64,000 nucleotides of DNA. Source: Desmodesmus armatus. Its lineage: Eukaryota > Chlorophyta > Chlorophyceae > Sphaeropleales > Scenedesmaceae. The stretch lies in NCBI GenBank assembly GCA_007449985.2, contig VIIQ02000069.1, positions 278,001-342,000 on the forward strand, read 5' to 3'. Made by a program: the position numbers and the translations under genes. Under the pieces are notes generated by a model. The model saw only the letters and a list, made by a program, of their open reading frames with translations. It was not told where the DNA came from and made no database searches. Each line of letters begins with the position of its first letter. The first letter of the stretch is position 1. Positions 45,801 through 55,920 of the stretch are shown here, one piece after another.

Positions 45801-48402
45801 CTAGAAAGGGAGAGGGATGCTGCCCACAATCGCGACGCGAGAGGTGAGCACCACTAGCGATCTTCAGATGTGAAAACTCAAGAAACACAGAAGATAACTG
45901 GAACCCAGGAGAGACACTCACTCAACTGATTTTGAAACCGAAAACGACAGCTGAGAGCTCGGGAGACCACGTCTATCGACCGAGACTGAACACAGACAAC
46001 TGGCTGACAACTGGCTCTGGCTGACAACTGGCTGCTCTAACGGGCCAAAAGCTGGCGAGCCCGGGGTTACGACGGCTACATGTCTGTAAGCTAGATCCAT
46101 GCACCACCAATGAATGTGGCGGGTGCACGGCCTAAATGGCTGGGCTGGCAACTGGCAGAGTAACTGCATCACACATGTCACACCTGTAATGCAAGCTGCT
46201 CTGACAGGTGTACACAAAAGCACGCATGCACCAATAAGAACGCTACACTCATTGCTCCACCCACGGGGGGTTGTCCAGGCCCTGGTGACGGTCACCTTAG
46301 GGACATGCATGTCTGTGGATTCAACAGTGCCATGCATGCCGCAGGCGCTGTGCCTGTGAGAGCAATGCGGCCAATGGCTGACGGCAGTTAGTAGCAGCAC
46401 ATAGCCACCAAAGCAGCAGTGCACGGTACTGTACTGTGTACACCTGGGGTGCAACACTGTGTTGCCTCTCCAAGCTGTATCCTGGTGTGAGGGTCAACGT
46501 GGGGCAGGATCCTGATGCTTTGATGACCTGCTTTCAACCAGGCTTATCCTCACAAAGCCGTTTGGTTTTGTGTCGTGGCGTGCATGACTCACTGCAGAAG
46601 CAAGCCGTGCCTGCTGCCGAAGACAGCAGCGCCAGCAGCAAGAGCAGCAAGAGCAGTGCCAGCAGCAGCCGGAGCAGCTCACCTGACCAGCACACAGCCA
46701 GCACCACAGCCGCAGCAGCGGCCACACCAGTGGTGGAACCGCAGGCCCACAGCCATGGGCCTGGTGCTGCAGATCCCTGGAACAGTCTGCAAAGCCAGTA
46801 CGCCCATGCAGGTAAGCCCAACACTCACTGAGTGACCAATTGCACTCAGCAAATGTGCATGTACGCAGATGCATGATGACACAATGCCAGCCATCACGTG
46901 TAAGATACGTGTGGCAAAGGCACCAGCCCATAGTGACAGCAAGAGGCACCACTAACAGTGGCACTGATATGGCATTGAATGTGCCCCCTGCAGGTGGGTC
47001 TCCCAGCCCAGACAGCATGGCGGGCATGTCAGTCCCAGCCCCAGCTGCTGTGGCTGCATCCTCTGGTGCTGCTGTGTCAGGGTCGGTTCTGACAGCAGCG
47101 GCAGGCGGCTCCTCACTGCCACCACTGCAGGGCAGTACAGCAGCTGCAGCCGGCGGGGGGTCCAGGCGAGTCACAGCTCAACAGGCTGCCAAACAACAGC
47201 GGCAGAGCCAGGAGTTGGTGCTCGATAACGACTCTGATGACGAGACAGCAGAGCCTCTGCAGCAGAAGCAGCAGGAGCGCGGAGAGGGGTCTGCTGCCGC
47301 CGCAACCACCATCAGGAGCAGCGGCAGCTTTGCAGGAAAGCTGTCGGCCCAGTCTTCTCAGCACAGCGTCAGCAGCACCGTGCCGCATGTTGCAAAGTCG
47401 GGAGGGTGGGGGGTCGGCAGCCTAGCAGGAGCTGGCACCATTATGGTGGGCGCAGAGTCCTCCAGCAACAAACTCCCCGCCAGGAAGCCCGGCGCCGCCG
47501 CCGCCGCAGCAGCAGCAGGGGCGCCCGCGGCCCATGATGACGTGTTTGGGGACGATGAGGAAGCAGTGCCTGTGCTGCCGAGGGGCTTGGCTGCCGAGGG
47601 CAGCAGCGGCAGCAACCTGCGTGGCAGTCACTCGCGCGTGCGCGTTGGTGCTGCTGGTGCAGCAGCAGCACCGCAGGAGACGCTGGATGTGGAGGAGATC
47701 GAGGATGAGGTGGGTCAAAGCGCGCTACGCTGAGACAGTCGCACTAGCAACCTGAGTCTCACTCTTGTATGGCTGTCTGTGGTGTCAATGGATGTGGAGG
47801 AGAGAGAGGATGAGGTGGGTCATAGCGTAGGTCTCACTTGCAAGCGGAGTCCGACAAAGTGGCATTTGTGTGTGAGAAGTCGTCTGTGGTATCATTGGGT
47901 GGGTGGCATGAGGTGTTGGAGCTTCATAGCCGTCAGTGATCAGTGGCAGCCGCTGTTGTAGTACAACTGCCGGCTTGGCATACTACGGCAAAGAGTACAG
48001 GTGGAGTGCCTGCAAGCAAACCATGCATCTGATTGTTGGCAGAAGGCTGAGGAGGAACAGTCACCCACGCACCTCCACTTCTTTCCCTCACACCACCACG
48101 ACCACCACCAACAAAAGGAGGCTGAATAGGAACAGTCACCCATGCACCTCCACTCCCCCCCCTGGTGTGCTGCATGTGTGCAGGTGGATGCGCTCATTGA
48201 GTCAGAAATGGCCCGTGACGGCCTGCCTGCGGATTTGGCGGCAAAGCTGGCACAGTTTGAGGCGATGGGTGCGGATGCAGGTAGCGAGGACGGGGCAGGC
48301 AGCGGGGCGGAGTCAGAAGGGCCCTCCATCTTCGCCATGATGAACAACAGGCAGGGCAGCTGGCGTGCTGGCTGGTGTGCACTGCGTGCAGGGTCTGGAT
48401 GA
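42895..48402 (+). CDS. Predicted N-myristoylated, largely disordered protein, unknown function
   Basis: Seven exons close in phase to 607 residues: 42895-42916, 43008-43053, 43170-43462, 43720-44033, 46598-46811, 46994-47709, 48184-48402. The protein begins MGCGSSK, the classical signal for N-myristoylation at Gly2 with palmitoylation at Cys3, so it probably sits on the plasma or ciliary membrane. Exon 3 has an EVVDLPPLRKGP and AEFDYNKELKKG stretch. The middle is Ser/Ala/Gln-rich with polyserine and polyalanine runs and acidic patches (DNDSDDE, DVFGDDEE). The end is more ordered: LDVEEIEDEVDALIESEMAR, LPADLAAKLAQFEAM, then ESEGPSIFAMMN. The family is not recognised. Head-to-head pairing with the ZMYND10-like gene suggests, but does not show, a ciliary role. 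One 2.56-kb intron is unusual for this window. Confidence 0.75.
44034..46597. other. Large atypical intron (possible insertion)
   Basis: The intron is several times longer than its neighbours and differs in composition. From about 44250 to 46000 the plus strand is A/C-rich, with few CTG/CAG triplets (CAAGCAACAGAGAAAGCACG is typical). It carries an 82-bp triplicate (45050-45290) and a small duplicate (CTGACAACTGGCT, 46008 and 46020). Open frames up to 170 codons on the minus strand show no recognisable domain. No terminal repeats or transposase were found. An alternative donor at 44093 would break phase. Confidence 0.5.
45050..45290. repeat. 82-bp tandem triplicate
   Basis: ACCCTGGAACAAGCAGACAA begins at 45056, 45138 and 45220. 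Units also share AGGGGAATG(C/T)AGCGCA(A/T)GG and TCCAGAGACATCAGGGGAAC. Variation between units is low, so the array looks young. It lies inside the large intron of the MGCGSSK gene. Confidence 0.9.
47770..47816 (+). repeat. Copy of the donor end of exon 46994-47709
   Basis: ATGGATGTGGAGGAGAGAGA then GGATGAG|GTGGGTCA repeats CTGGATGTGGAGGAGATCGA/GGATGAG|GTGGGTCA. The donor is intact; the encoded DVEERED replaces DVEEIED. Confidence 0.75.
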
Positions 48403-48404
48403 GC

Positions 48405-48800
48405 GCAGTATGTTGCCGCTTGGGCCCGGCTGCTGGGCAGCTGAGAGTTTGGTGTGCAGTATCCACTGAGCTGTGACGTGCATTTGTGGCCAGGATCTGA
48501 GTGCAGTATGTTCCCAGTTGGGCCCGGCTGCTGGGCAGTTTGGAGTGTTGGTGTGTAGACTTGAATGGGCTGACGTGCATCTCGGCTAAAATGTTGCGCT
48601 GGCGTGCAGGCTGAGCTGGTGCACGTTGTGCTGCAGGGTTTGGAGTTTTGTGTAGTAGCGAATGCAAGATGAGCTGACGTGCATGTGTGGCCAGGGTCTC
48701 AGTGCAGTATGTTCCCGCTTGCGCCTGCCTGCTGGGCAGTTTAGGGTTTTGGTGTGTAAACATGATTGAGCTGACGTGCATCATGGCTAGGAAGTGGCGC
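48405..48800 (+). repeat. 3'UTR repeats and candidate TGTAA signal of the MGCGSSK gene
   Basis: GCAGTATGTT(G/C)CC(G/A)CTTG.GCC(C/T)G.CTGCTGGGCAG is repeated at about 48408, 48502 and 48703, with GTTTTGGTGTGTA(G/A)A and GAGCTGACGTGCAT following in each. Three units of roughly 95-200 bases lie between the stop codon and a TGTAA at 48755-48759. No coding content. Confidence 0.65.
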
Positions 48801-49978
48801 TGGCTTTGCTGGGCGGCAGTTGAGCTGGGCCTGAACGGCGTGGCTGTGTGATGGCGTCCAAGTGCCCAGATGCACGCTGCAGCTCTGTTTGGACTGTCGA
48901 GAGTGAGCATGCGTAACCTTCTGCTTTCTCTTCTGACCCAGTAGTTTCATGCCAAGCTTTGAACAGTCACAAGACAGGACCTCCGGCATTGGTGCCGAGC
49001 ACTGCCACACCGCTGAAATCACTGTTGTTCCAGATGTGTTACATTGTGTCACAACCAAAAGATCTCTACCAGCAGCTTGCTTTGCTGGTTGTGCCAGCAT
49101 TTCATGTCAGTCTGGTGTGCCGCCAACCGCTGCAGAGCTTCACAAAACCCCACACTACAAAGCAGCAAAAACGTTCGCAACGCTGCTGCAACAACACACA
49201 CGACTGCCTTGTGCCCAAATGCCAGTCGCTGCCTGGCTACACAAGCAGTGCTGTACCACACGCATGCTCGTAGGTACAGCAGTACTCAACTGCTCCCACA
49301 ATCCAATGCATCACCCACACACATGTTGGTGTGTGCTGTGATAACAACGCGCACACCTCCCCTCATTGGGAACAAAGCACAGCTGCTACGTCCTTGAGCT
49401 GGAGGGTACCCCAGGTGTCGGGTCAAGCGCGGGACACCTTTCGGCAGGCATGCTGCAAGCTGTGTGCTTCATGATCTGGTGCTGATGTGGCCAGCTGATG
49501 TGTACCGGCATCCATCAGCTGCGTACAGGCATTGGCATCCAGCTGGCGACTGGCCCAGGCCTAGTCTGCAAGAGAGCACTGCTGCAGGTCACATAATCCA
49601 TGCTGCGCTGCTGGTGGCCCATAAGCTGCAGCAGTACCTGCAGGAAAGACAGGGAGCGATAGTTGATTGAGCAGGAGAGAGCCCTGCGTGCGTGTGTGTG
49701 CCATCGTGATGCATCTGCTGCTGTGTGATCGACTGCTGCTTACAACAGCAGGGTCACGATCACAATGACGCATGAGAGCTGAACGCAGCCCTGCAACACC
49801 AATGCGAGTGACTGAGCCAAGATCCTGCTGCTGGTCTGGCATCGACAGCAGCAGCAGGTGCAAAGTGCACCAGCAGTAAGGGGCCGTATGTGTGGACACA
49901 GGAAGGCGTGAGCAGTAGATAATCCATTAAAACATACCTGTGCATGCTTGACTCATCAGCTGAGCTGGAAACAGCCCA
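48801..49978. other. Intergenic, converging gene ends
   Basis: Lies between the 3' ends of the MGCGSSK gene (+) and the complex I gene (-). A minus-strand TGTAA (TTACA at 49740-49744) could end the complex I transcript. Open frames of 60-130 codons show no splice-supported coding. Nothing else is seen. Confidence 0.5.
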
Positions 49979-50158
49979 CTAGTGGTGACCAGCCTTTGGA
50001 TCGTGTGTGGCCTTGTCGTATGCGACGTACACTAGGAAGGCACCCAGTCCAAAGAAGAAACCTGGCACTGCATTCTTCTTCTGAAACTGCAGCAGCGGGT
50101 GTGCACGCCAAGCCTCGTACTTCTCCCACTGAAAGCCAATGCTCTTGGCAGGAGGCAT
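49979..50158 (-). CDS. NDUFB3: Complex I accessory subunit B12 / NDUFB3-like
   Basis: Intronless 59-residue protein. It begins MPPAKSIGFQWEKYEAWRAH, continues PLLQFQKKNAVPGFFFGLG and a single membrane segment (FFFGLGAFLVYVAYDKA), and ends DPKAGHH. The pattern of a charged head with W..HP.L....KNA.PG followed by one transmembrane helix is that of the B12 (NDUFB3) subunit of the mitochondrial NADH dehydrogenase membrane arm. The ATG at 50158 is the only sensible start and leaves no upstream extension. B12 proteins are typically 60-100 residues, so the length fits. The opposite strand has a 71-codon shadow frame. Confidence 0.85.
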   Translation of the reverse strand: MPPAKSIGFQWEKYEAWRAHPLLQFQKKNAVPGFFFGLGAFLVYVAYDKATHDPKAGHH

Positions 50159-50517
50159 CTTGATCAGGAGCTAGGCACAGCTGCTGCTATCTACATCACA
50201 TGCACCACACACCACTGTTGAACATGCCTGCTCCTGCCTGTGTCTGAGCTTTGCCCTTGACAGTTGTGACACCTCCCAGCTGAAACCCTGCCTCACTCTA
50301 ACCGCATCAGTGCATACAAACAGCCTAGCTCACCTTTGCAAGCAACACTGATGCATGCAATCAACACAGCAACAGTTCAACGAACGCTCTTCTGTCTATG
50401 TACCACTCACAAAGCTCTATCACCAAGCACCCCCACGTTCACTTCACTGGGTCCCTACTTCACCCACACCCTCGTGCCACCTGCTGCTGCAGCTCTTCCA
50501 AACAGCCTGATACAACC
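50159..50517. promoter_or_regulatory. Bidirectional promoter region, 359 bp
   Basis: Separates the start codons of the complex I B12 gene (-) and the phosphopantetheine adenylyltransferase gene (+). Both are housekeeping mitochondrial/CoA functions; shared control is inference from spacing only. No specific element was recognised. Confidence 0.5.
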
Positions 50518-51990
50518 ATGTCGCCAGCATGTCTGTTGCTGCTGCCTGGGACCGTTGATCAGTCTGAACTCCTGCCCATGCTGCAAGCAGCGCGCAGCAG
50601 TGGATGCAGCAGGGTGTATGTCTCTCTGCAGAGTGAGTGTCAGTGAGCACACAAGAATATTGCGGGGTGAACTTCATAGTGTAGCAGTGTGCCGCATCTG
50701 CATGTATGCATGCACCATTGCTGTATAGGGCTGTCAGCAAGGGCCATGCTTGTATTCATGCTGACACCCCCCCCTCCGCCCCCCGCGCGCGCCCAGCGCG
50801 CGCGCTTGAGGTCTATCCAATGACTCTACGTCTTGAGACAAACAGCCGTGCGTGTGACAGTGTATGTTGCCGCTTGTCTTGATTCCAACAGAACCTACAC
50901 CTGCCAAATCCACAGCCACACACCCCACCCCAACCCCAACCCCCACCGCTCCTGCTGCAGGCGCAGAGCCTGTCCCCATCTGCCAGCAGCTGCTGGATTG
51001 GCTAGCAGAGCTGAACGCAGCACTGGGGCAGCTTGACCCCCCCCCCCCCCATACCCCTCACCCACCTGCCATTGTCCACGGTCAGTGTGTCGCTCCTGCT
51101 GCAGGCACAGAGCCTCCCCCCCTACCCCCTACCCCCACCTGCCACTGAGCTGGTCACTATCAGCCTCCCCCCCCCCTGCTGTGCAGGCGCAGAGCCTGTC
51201 CCCATCTGCCAGCAGCTGCTGGACTGGCTAGCAGAGCTGTACGCAGCAGTGGGGCAACCGTGCATGTCACAGTGTATGCGTGTGTTGCGGCTTGTCTGGG
51301 CTCCCACCCCGTGCCCATCCTAATCCACACCTACACAACCCCCCCCCCCCACCCCACCCACCCCACCCCCACCTACACTGAGTTGTGCACGTCCCCCCCC
51401 CCCCCCCCCCCCCACCCCACCCCACCCCACCCCCAGGCACAGAGCCTGTCCCCATCTGCCAGCAGCTGCTGGACTGGCTAGCAGAGCTGTATGCAGCAGT
51501 GGGGCAGCTGGACCCTCGGTGGGATGTCATCCCCTGCCTACAACCCGCAGGCTGGACCCACGAGCTGCTGCAGCACATGCCAGGTGACACTGTTATCAAC
51601 ACTGTTACTGACACTAGTAATCACCTGTCATTGGGTCCAAAAACTCTACTGTACATCATGATCTAGCGGGTAGCCAAGTATCGGCAGTGTGCATGCAGTT
51701 TTGAAGAGTTGTGCTCCAAGGCAGGTGGCGGTGCCTTCACATGTTCACAAAGAGGTGGGCGCACACATCCATCGTATTCCACTGTTGTATGTGGGCACCA
51801 TGGTGTGCGGTCCGCTGCTGTTTCCTTTGCCAGATGTGCAGGTAGTGCTGGCCGCCCAGCTGTTACAGCAAACAGCCGAGGAACTGCAGCAAGGACTCAA
51901 CAGCAGCAGGGTACAGCAGCAGGACAGCAGTGCAAAGCCTGTTGAGCTGCGCATAATACCCCAGCAGAACCACCACCAGCAGCAGCAGCA

Positions 51991-52027
<37 letters not shown>

Positions 52028-53316
52028 GTGCAGGAGCAGCAGGCGCATGTGAAGGACAGCAAGCAGCAGCAGCTGCAGTACAGTAGGGTTGCTGTGGGCG
52101 GCACCTTTGACCGGCTGCATGCTGGACACCGGCTGCTGCTGGCTGCAACAGCACTGGTGGCTACGCAGCATGTCTATGTGGGCATCACAGGTATGGAGGG
52201 GCTGTCGACATAGCAATTGGGGTTTACAGACATATACAGTATTTGTCAAAGGCTTTTCCCGGCCTGAGGGGAGGTACATGATATATCAGAGGGGGGTTGG
52301 GGAGTGTGGGAAGAGAGAGCGGGACCCCTCTTCCCTGCATGTGAAGCGAGTGTTGCTTAGTGCAGACGGCAGGCTGAGCACCACAGGCAGTGCCTGACAG
52401 CATTCACCGCACGCAGCATGTCTATGTAGGGATCACTGGTACGCAGAGCATGTCGGGATAGCAGTAGGGGCATATGTCGAAGTTATCTCTGGCTTTGCAC
52501 AGCCTGAAGGGGATACAGGATGTAGCAGGGGGGAAAGGGTAGATGGGAAGAGGGAGCGGGAGGGTAGATAGGACAAGGGAGCGGGGAGGGAGATGGGAAG
52601 ACGGAGCAGGGGGGGAAAGGGTAGATGGGAAGAGTGAGCCGGACTCCCGTTCCTGCTTCAGTGCAGACGGCAGGCTGAGCACCTCAGGGAGGTGAAGAGA
52701 GGCATCCATCCAGCTTCCCTTGTGATTCTTGTGTGTTTGTGTAAAATCCAACTGTTAACTTACCCTATTCACATGCGCAAACATCAGCACTGGTGGCCAC
52801 ACTGCATGTCTATGTAGGCATCACAGGTAACGAGAGCGTGTCGAGGTAGCAGTAGGGGTTTTCAGGCATATGTAGTAGTTGGTCTTAGGCTTTGCGCAGC
52901 CTGACGGGGGAATGCAGGATGTATCAGGGGAGTATGTGGTGGAGGAGTGAGGGGGGGGGGGAGACGGGACCCTCCCCTTCTCTTTATGTGAAGCGAGTGC
53001 CGTACGGTGCAGACGGCAGCCTGACCACCTCAGGGTTATGAGAGGCATCCATCCAGCTTCCCTTGTGATTCTGGAATGTTTGTGTGGAATCCATCATATG
53101 ACATACCCCATTCACATGCGCAACAGCAGCACTGGTGGCCAAACAGCATGTCTACGTAGGCCCCCTCGCTGCCGCAGCCGCTGCCACTATGCCCCTCCGC
53201 CTGGGTGTAGCCCCAGGCGGCTTCGCTTGCGCCCCGCTAACTGCTCCTGCCGCTGTTGCCGCTGTTGCTGTTGCTGCTGCTGCTGCTGCTGCCGCTGCTG
53301 CTGCCGCTGTTGCTTC

Positions 53317-53349
<33 letters not shown>

Positions 53350-54091
53350 TGCTCCTGCCGCTGCTGCTGCTGCTGCTCCTGCCGCTGCTGCTGCTGTGTC
53401 GTACCTCCAGCCGACAACCTCCTAGCGAAGAAGTCTCACAAGCAGCTGCTGCAGGGCTATGAGGCCAGGAGGGCAGCAGCAGTGGACTTTATGGCATTGG
53501 TCAGGCCAGGCCTGGCCATCACCGATGGGGCCCTCACTGACCCACAGGTAGGGTGAAGGAGGCAGCAGCGCAGGTGGTTCGCAGCAGCAGCGGCACCCCC
53601 CCCCTCAACCCCCAGCGCCCCCCCCCCTCTCACCTCCCCCCCTCTCACCCCCCCCTCTCACCCCCCCCCCCCCATGAGGCCAGGATGGCAGCAGCGGTGG
53701 ACTTCATGACCCTGGTGAGGCCAGGATTGGCCATCACTGACGGGGCGCTGACAGCGCCACAGGTAGGGCTGGCTTCACTTGCAGTTGCTGTTACTGAAAG
53801 AAAGAAAGAAAGAAAGAATCCGATACACCCCCTTTGTATCGCAACGCGATACACCCCCTTTGTATCGTTACTGATACTGTTACATTGGCTGTACACCCCG
53901 CAGGGAGCCAACGAGGCTCATGGGGTGCCGGTGTCATAGAATGCATCAGAGTAGTGGCAGTGAATACTCGGCACGGCTCAGCTGGCAACCCACTAGGCAG
54001 CCAGGGGCTAGTACCAAGCAAAGCCCTGGATGAGCCCAGTCACGTGTTTCTAACGCTGAGGTCTGACGTGTGGCTGTTCCCCTGTGCCTGC

Positions 54092-54131
<40 letters not shown>

Positions 54132-54872
54132 AGGAGCCCACTCAAGCTGAGCTGGACCCTGCCATGCAAGCCCTGGTGGTGTCGGCAGAGACATTGGTTG
54201 GGGGCCAAGCTATCAATGAAGGTAAGCACCAGGCGGGCGTAGATCTAGCTTTTTCCTGCAGCCTCGGCCAACAGCTACAGCTACAGCACACAGCTACAGC
54301 TGGAGTCTGCAGCTGGTGCAGGCCCTGATGGTGCATGCAGGTGCATTGGTGGCTGGCCGAACCATCAGTGCAAGTGTGCACCCGCCTGTAGCCCCAAGCA
54401 GAGGCGCAGCTGTTAGGTCACTTCAGCAAGTTGCGCAAGCATTGCAAAATGTGGGAAGTGCTTGGCACACCAGCAGCGCACTGTCAACAAACTTGGGCTG
54501 GGGCGCAATGCTGACAGCGCAAGGAGGGAATGAGGTGGTGCAGCTTTCGACATTTTCAGACACGGTTGCCCAGTCAACAGTAGTGACAGTGCCACCTGCA
54601 TGTGTGTTGTGCTGTGCTATGCACCATGTGACACAGACAGCCACAACGCATTGCAAGGGCAATGGCTGGCTGGCGTGCCGATGCTCTGACTGCATTGCGT
54701 ATCTGTATTGTGTTCCTCCCTGTTTTGCACTGTTGCTCTGCTGCTGTCAGGTCGCAAGGCGCGCGGCTTTGACCCTGTTCACCTGGTGGTTGTGGGCCTG
54801 GTGGGGGGCAGCGATGCAAGCAGCAAGCTGAGCTCGACGGCTCTGAGGCAGGCTGATGCAACACAGCAATGA
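50518..54872 (+). CDS. COAD: Phosphopantetheine adenylyltransferase (CoA biosynthesis)
   Basis: Transfers AMP from ATP to 4'-phosphopantetheine, giving dephospho-CoA. Six exons close to 321 residues: 50518-50632, 51437-51583, 51834-52190, 53411-53547, 54134-54221, 54751-54872. The nucleotidyltransferase motif GGTFDRLHAGH is near residue 176, followed by HVYVGITG, LLAKKSHKQLLQGYEAR, FMALVRPGLAITDG, VVSAETLVGGQAINEGR and FDPVHLVVVGLV. This is the eukaryotic (plant PPAT/COASY-type) form; no dephospho-CoA kinase domain follows. The N-terminal third (LLLLPGTVDQSELLPML, PICQQLLDWLAELYAAVGQL) is less conserved. A Gln-rich insert (about residues 131-167) separates it from the catalytic domain. Introns 1, 3, 4 and the 3'UTR contain copies of the adjacent exons. 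Confidence 0.9.
50959..51260 (+). repeat. Three upstream copies of adenylyltransferase exon 2
   Basis: Acceptor plus exon start recurs at 50959 (GCGCAGAGCCTGTCCCCATC through GGGGCAGCTTGACC), about 51104 (acceptor plus GCACAGAGCC only) and 51187 (through GGGGCAACC). The parent is 51437-51583. The longer copies encode PVPICQQLLDWLAEL(N/Y)AA(L/V)GQ. None has a donor at its end; C-runs follow. Accompanying intron sequence (ACAGTGTATG..GCTTGTCT) is repeated too. Confidence 0.8.
52400..53160 (+). repeat. Three downstream copies of the end of adenylyltransferase exon 3
   Basis: The parent ends GCTACGCAGCATGTCTATGT..ATCACAG|GTATGG at 52190. Copies: 52410-52439 (CAGCATGTCTATGTAGGGATCACTG|GTACGC), 52786-52827 (CTGGTGGCCACACTGCATGT..GGCATCACAG|GTAACG) and 53127-53160 (no donor). 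Between them lie repeated intron blocks (GGGTAGATGGGAAGAG and GCAGACGGCAG.CTGA). Confidence 0.8.
53679..53762 (+). repeat. Second copy of the 3' part of adenylyltransferase exon 4 (potential alternative exon)
   Basis: 28 codons, GCCAGGATGGCA... to GCGCCACAG|GTAGGG, with a C-rich tract and ATGAG acceptor-like sequence just before. Against the parent (53464-53547) it has eleven synonymous and three amino-acid-changing codons. It is phase 0 on both sides, so inclusion would add ARMAAAVDFMTLVRPGL and ITDGALTAPQ in frame. Confidence 0.75.
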
Positions 54873-55107
54873 ACGCGCAGTTGACTTGTCGTGACTGCAG
54901 CGGTGGCATTGACTGCAGCAACTGTAGTGCATTGCATGCATCTGCTGGCCGGGTGGCTGGCAGCGATGCAAGCAGCAAGCTGAGCTCCACGGTGCATTGC
55001 ATGCATCTGCTGGCCGGGTGGCTGGCAGCGATGCAAGCAGCAAGCTGAGCTCCACGGCTCTGGGGCAGGCTGATGCATCACACCAGTGAAGGCGCAGTTG
55101 ATGACTT
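54300..55107 (+). repeat. Copies of adenylyltransferase exons 5 and 6
   Basis: 54305-54375 repeats exon 5 in diverged form (QALMVHAGALVAGRTIS against QALVVSAETLVGGQAIN). After the stop codon, 54950-54993 and 55012-55107 repeat exon 6 (GGCAGCGATGCAAGCAGCAA GCTGAGCTCCACGG). The second runs through the stop region (GCAGGCTGATGCATCACACC against GCAGGCTGATGCAACACAGC). Confidence 0.75.
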
Positions 55108-55418
55108 GTTGGGACCGCAGTGAATGCATCGACTGCAGCGACTGCAGTGTATGTATTGTGTGGAGAGTGCAGAGCTTCAGCTATTGTAGCCTACAGCTGG
55201 GGGTGTGAGGCAGGCTGGTGCAACAGCAAAGACACAGCAAAGACATTGCTACGTGCACGTGCGGTGCAACAGTGTCTACAGAGGCATGCGGAGCTCTTAT
55301 ATGGCATGTTGGCTGGTTCATCAGTGCCACCCTCAGTTGCGGGCTGCGGATGAGCATCAGCACTGTGTTTGGCTGGTAGCAGCTGAGTGCTGGGACTCGA
55401 TGGGCAGCTGCAGACGGT

Positions 55419-55423
55419 TGTAA
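55419..55423 (+). terminator. Candidate TGTAA poly(A) signal of the adenylyltransferase gene
   Basis: TGTAA (GACGGTTGTAAACG) about 550 bases after the stop codon and before the next gene. This is the first TGTAA seen downstream; assignment is by position only. The stretch from here to 55920 shows no supported exon. Confidence 0.35.
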
Positions 55424-55920
55424 ACGTAATTCTTACTGCTCAAGGTTGGGGATAAGGAAAAGGCTTCTCTGGTCTTGACGCTGAAGGACAGTCAAATACG
55501 GCTTGACCTTCGACGGGCCCTCCCAGTGACATGCGTGCGCAACAGTATGCAATCGATTGCTGATGTTGCAGTTGCAATCCAGACAGCAAAGGTTTGCTTT
55601 CCATCTGCGGAACCGGAAGTGGCACTCCAACAGCTGTAGCTGGCCCACAGCAGCAGATCATCAGTTCTGCTGTGTCCGTGCGATCGGAGCCATCGACAGC
55701 CAAAACTTCAAGCACAGGTTATCTTGCTTGATATCTGCAGTGACGGCCTACGGCCCTGAACTTGCTGCGGGTGAAGACAGCAGCACAGCAGTTGCAGGTC
55801 CCTGACCCACCAATCCTGGAGCATGGGCGGTGAGCAGGGCACCGCTGACACACCAATCGCAACATTCACGCATAATAAAATGCCGTTGTGCACACCTGAC
55901 ACTCCAACGCCCCTGCTGCT

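Noticed and set aside
53038..53556. 172-codon Cys/Arg-rich plus-strand frame
   Set aside because: A CTG/TGC tract upstream of adenylyltransferase exon 4 read in another frame; the true exon begins at 53411.
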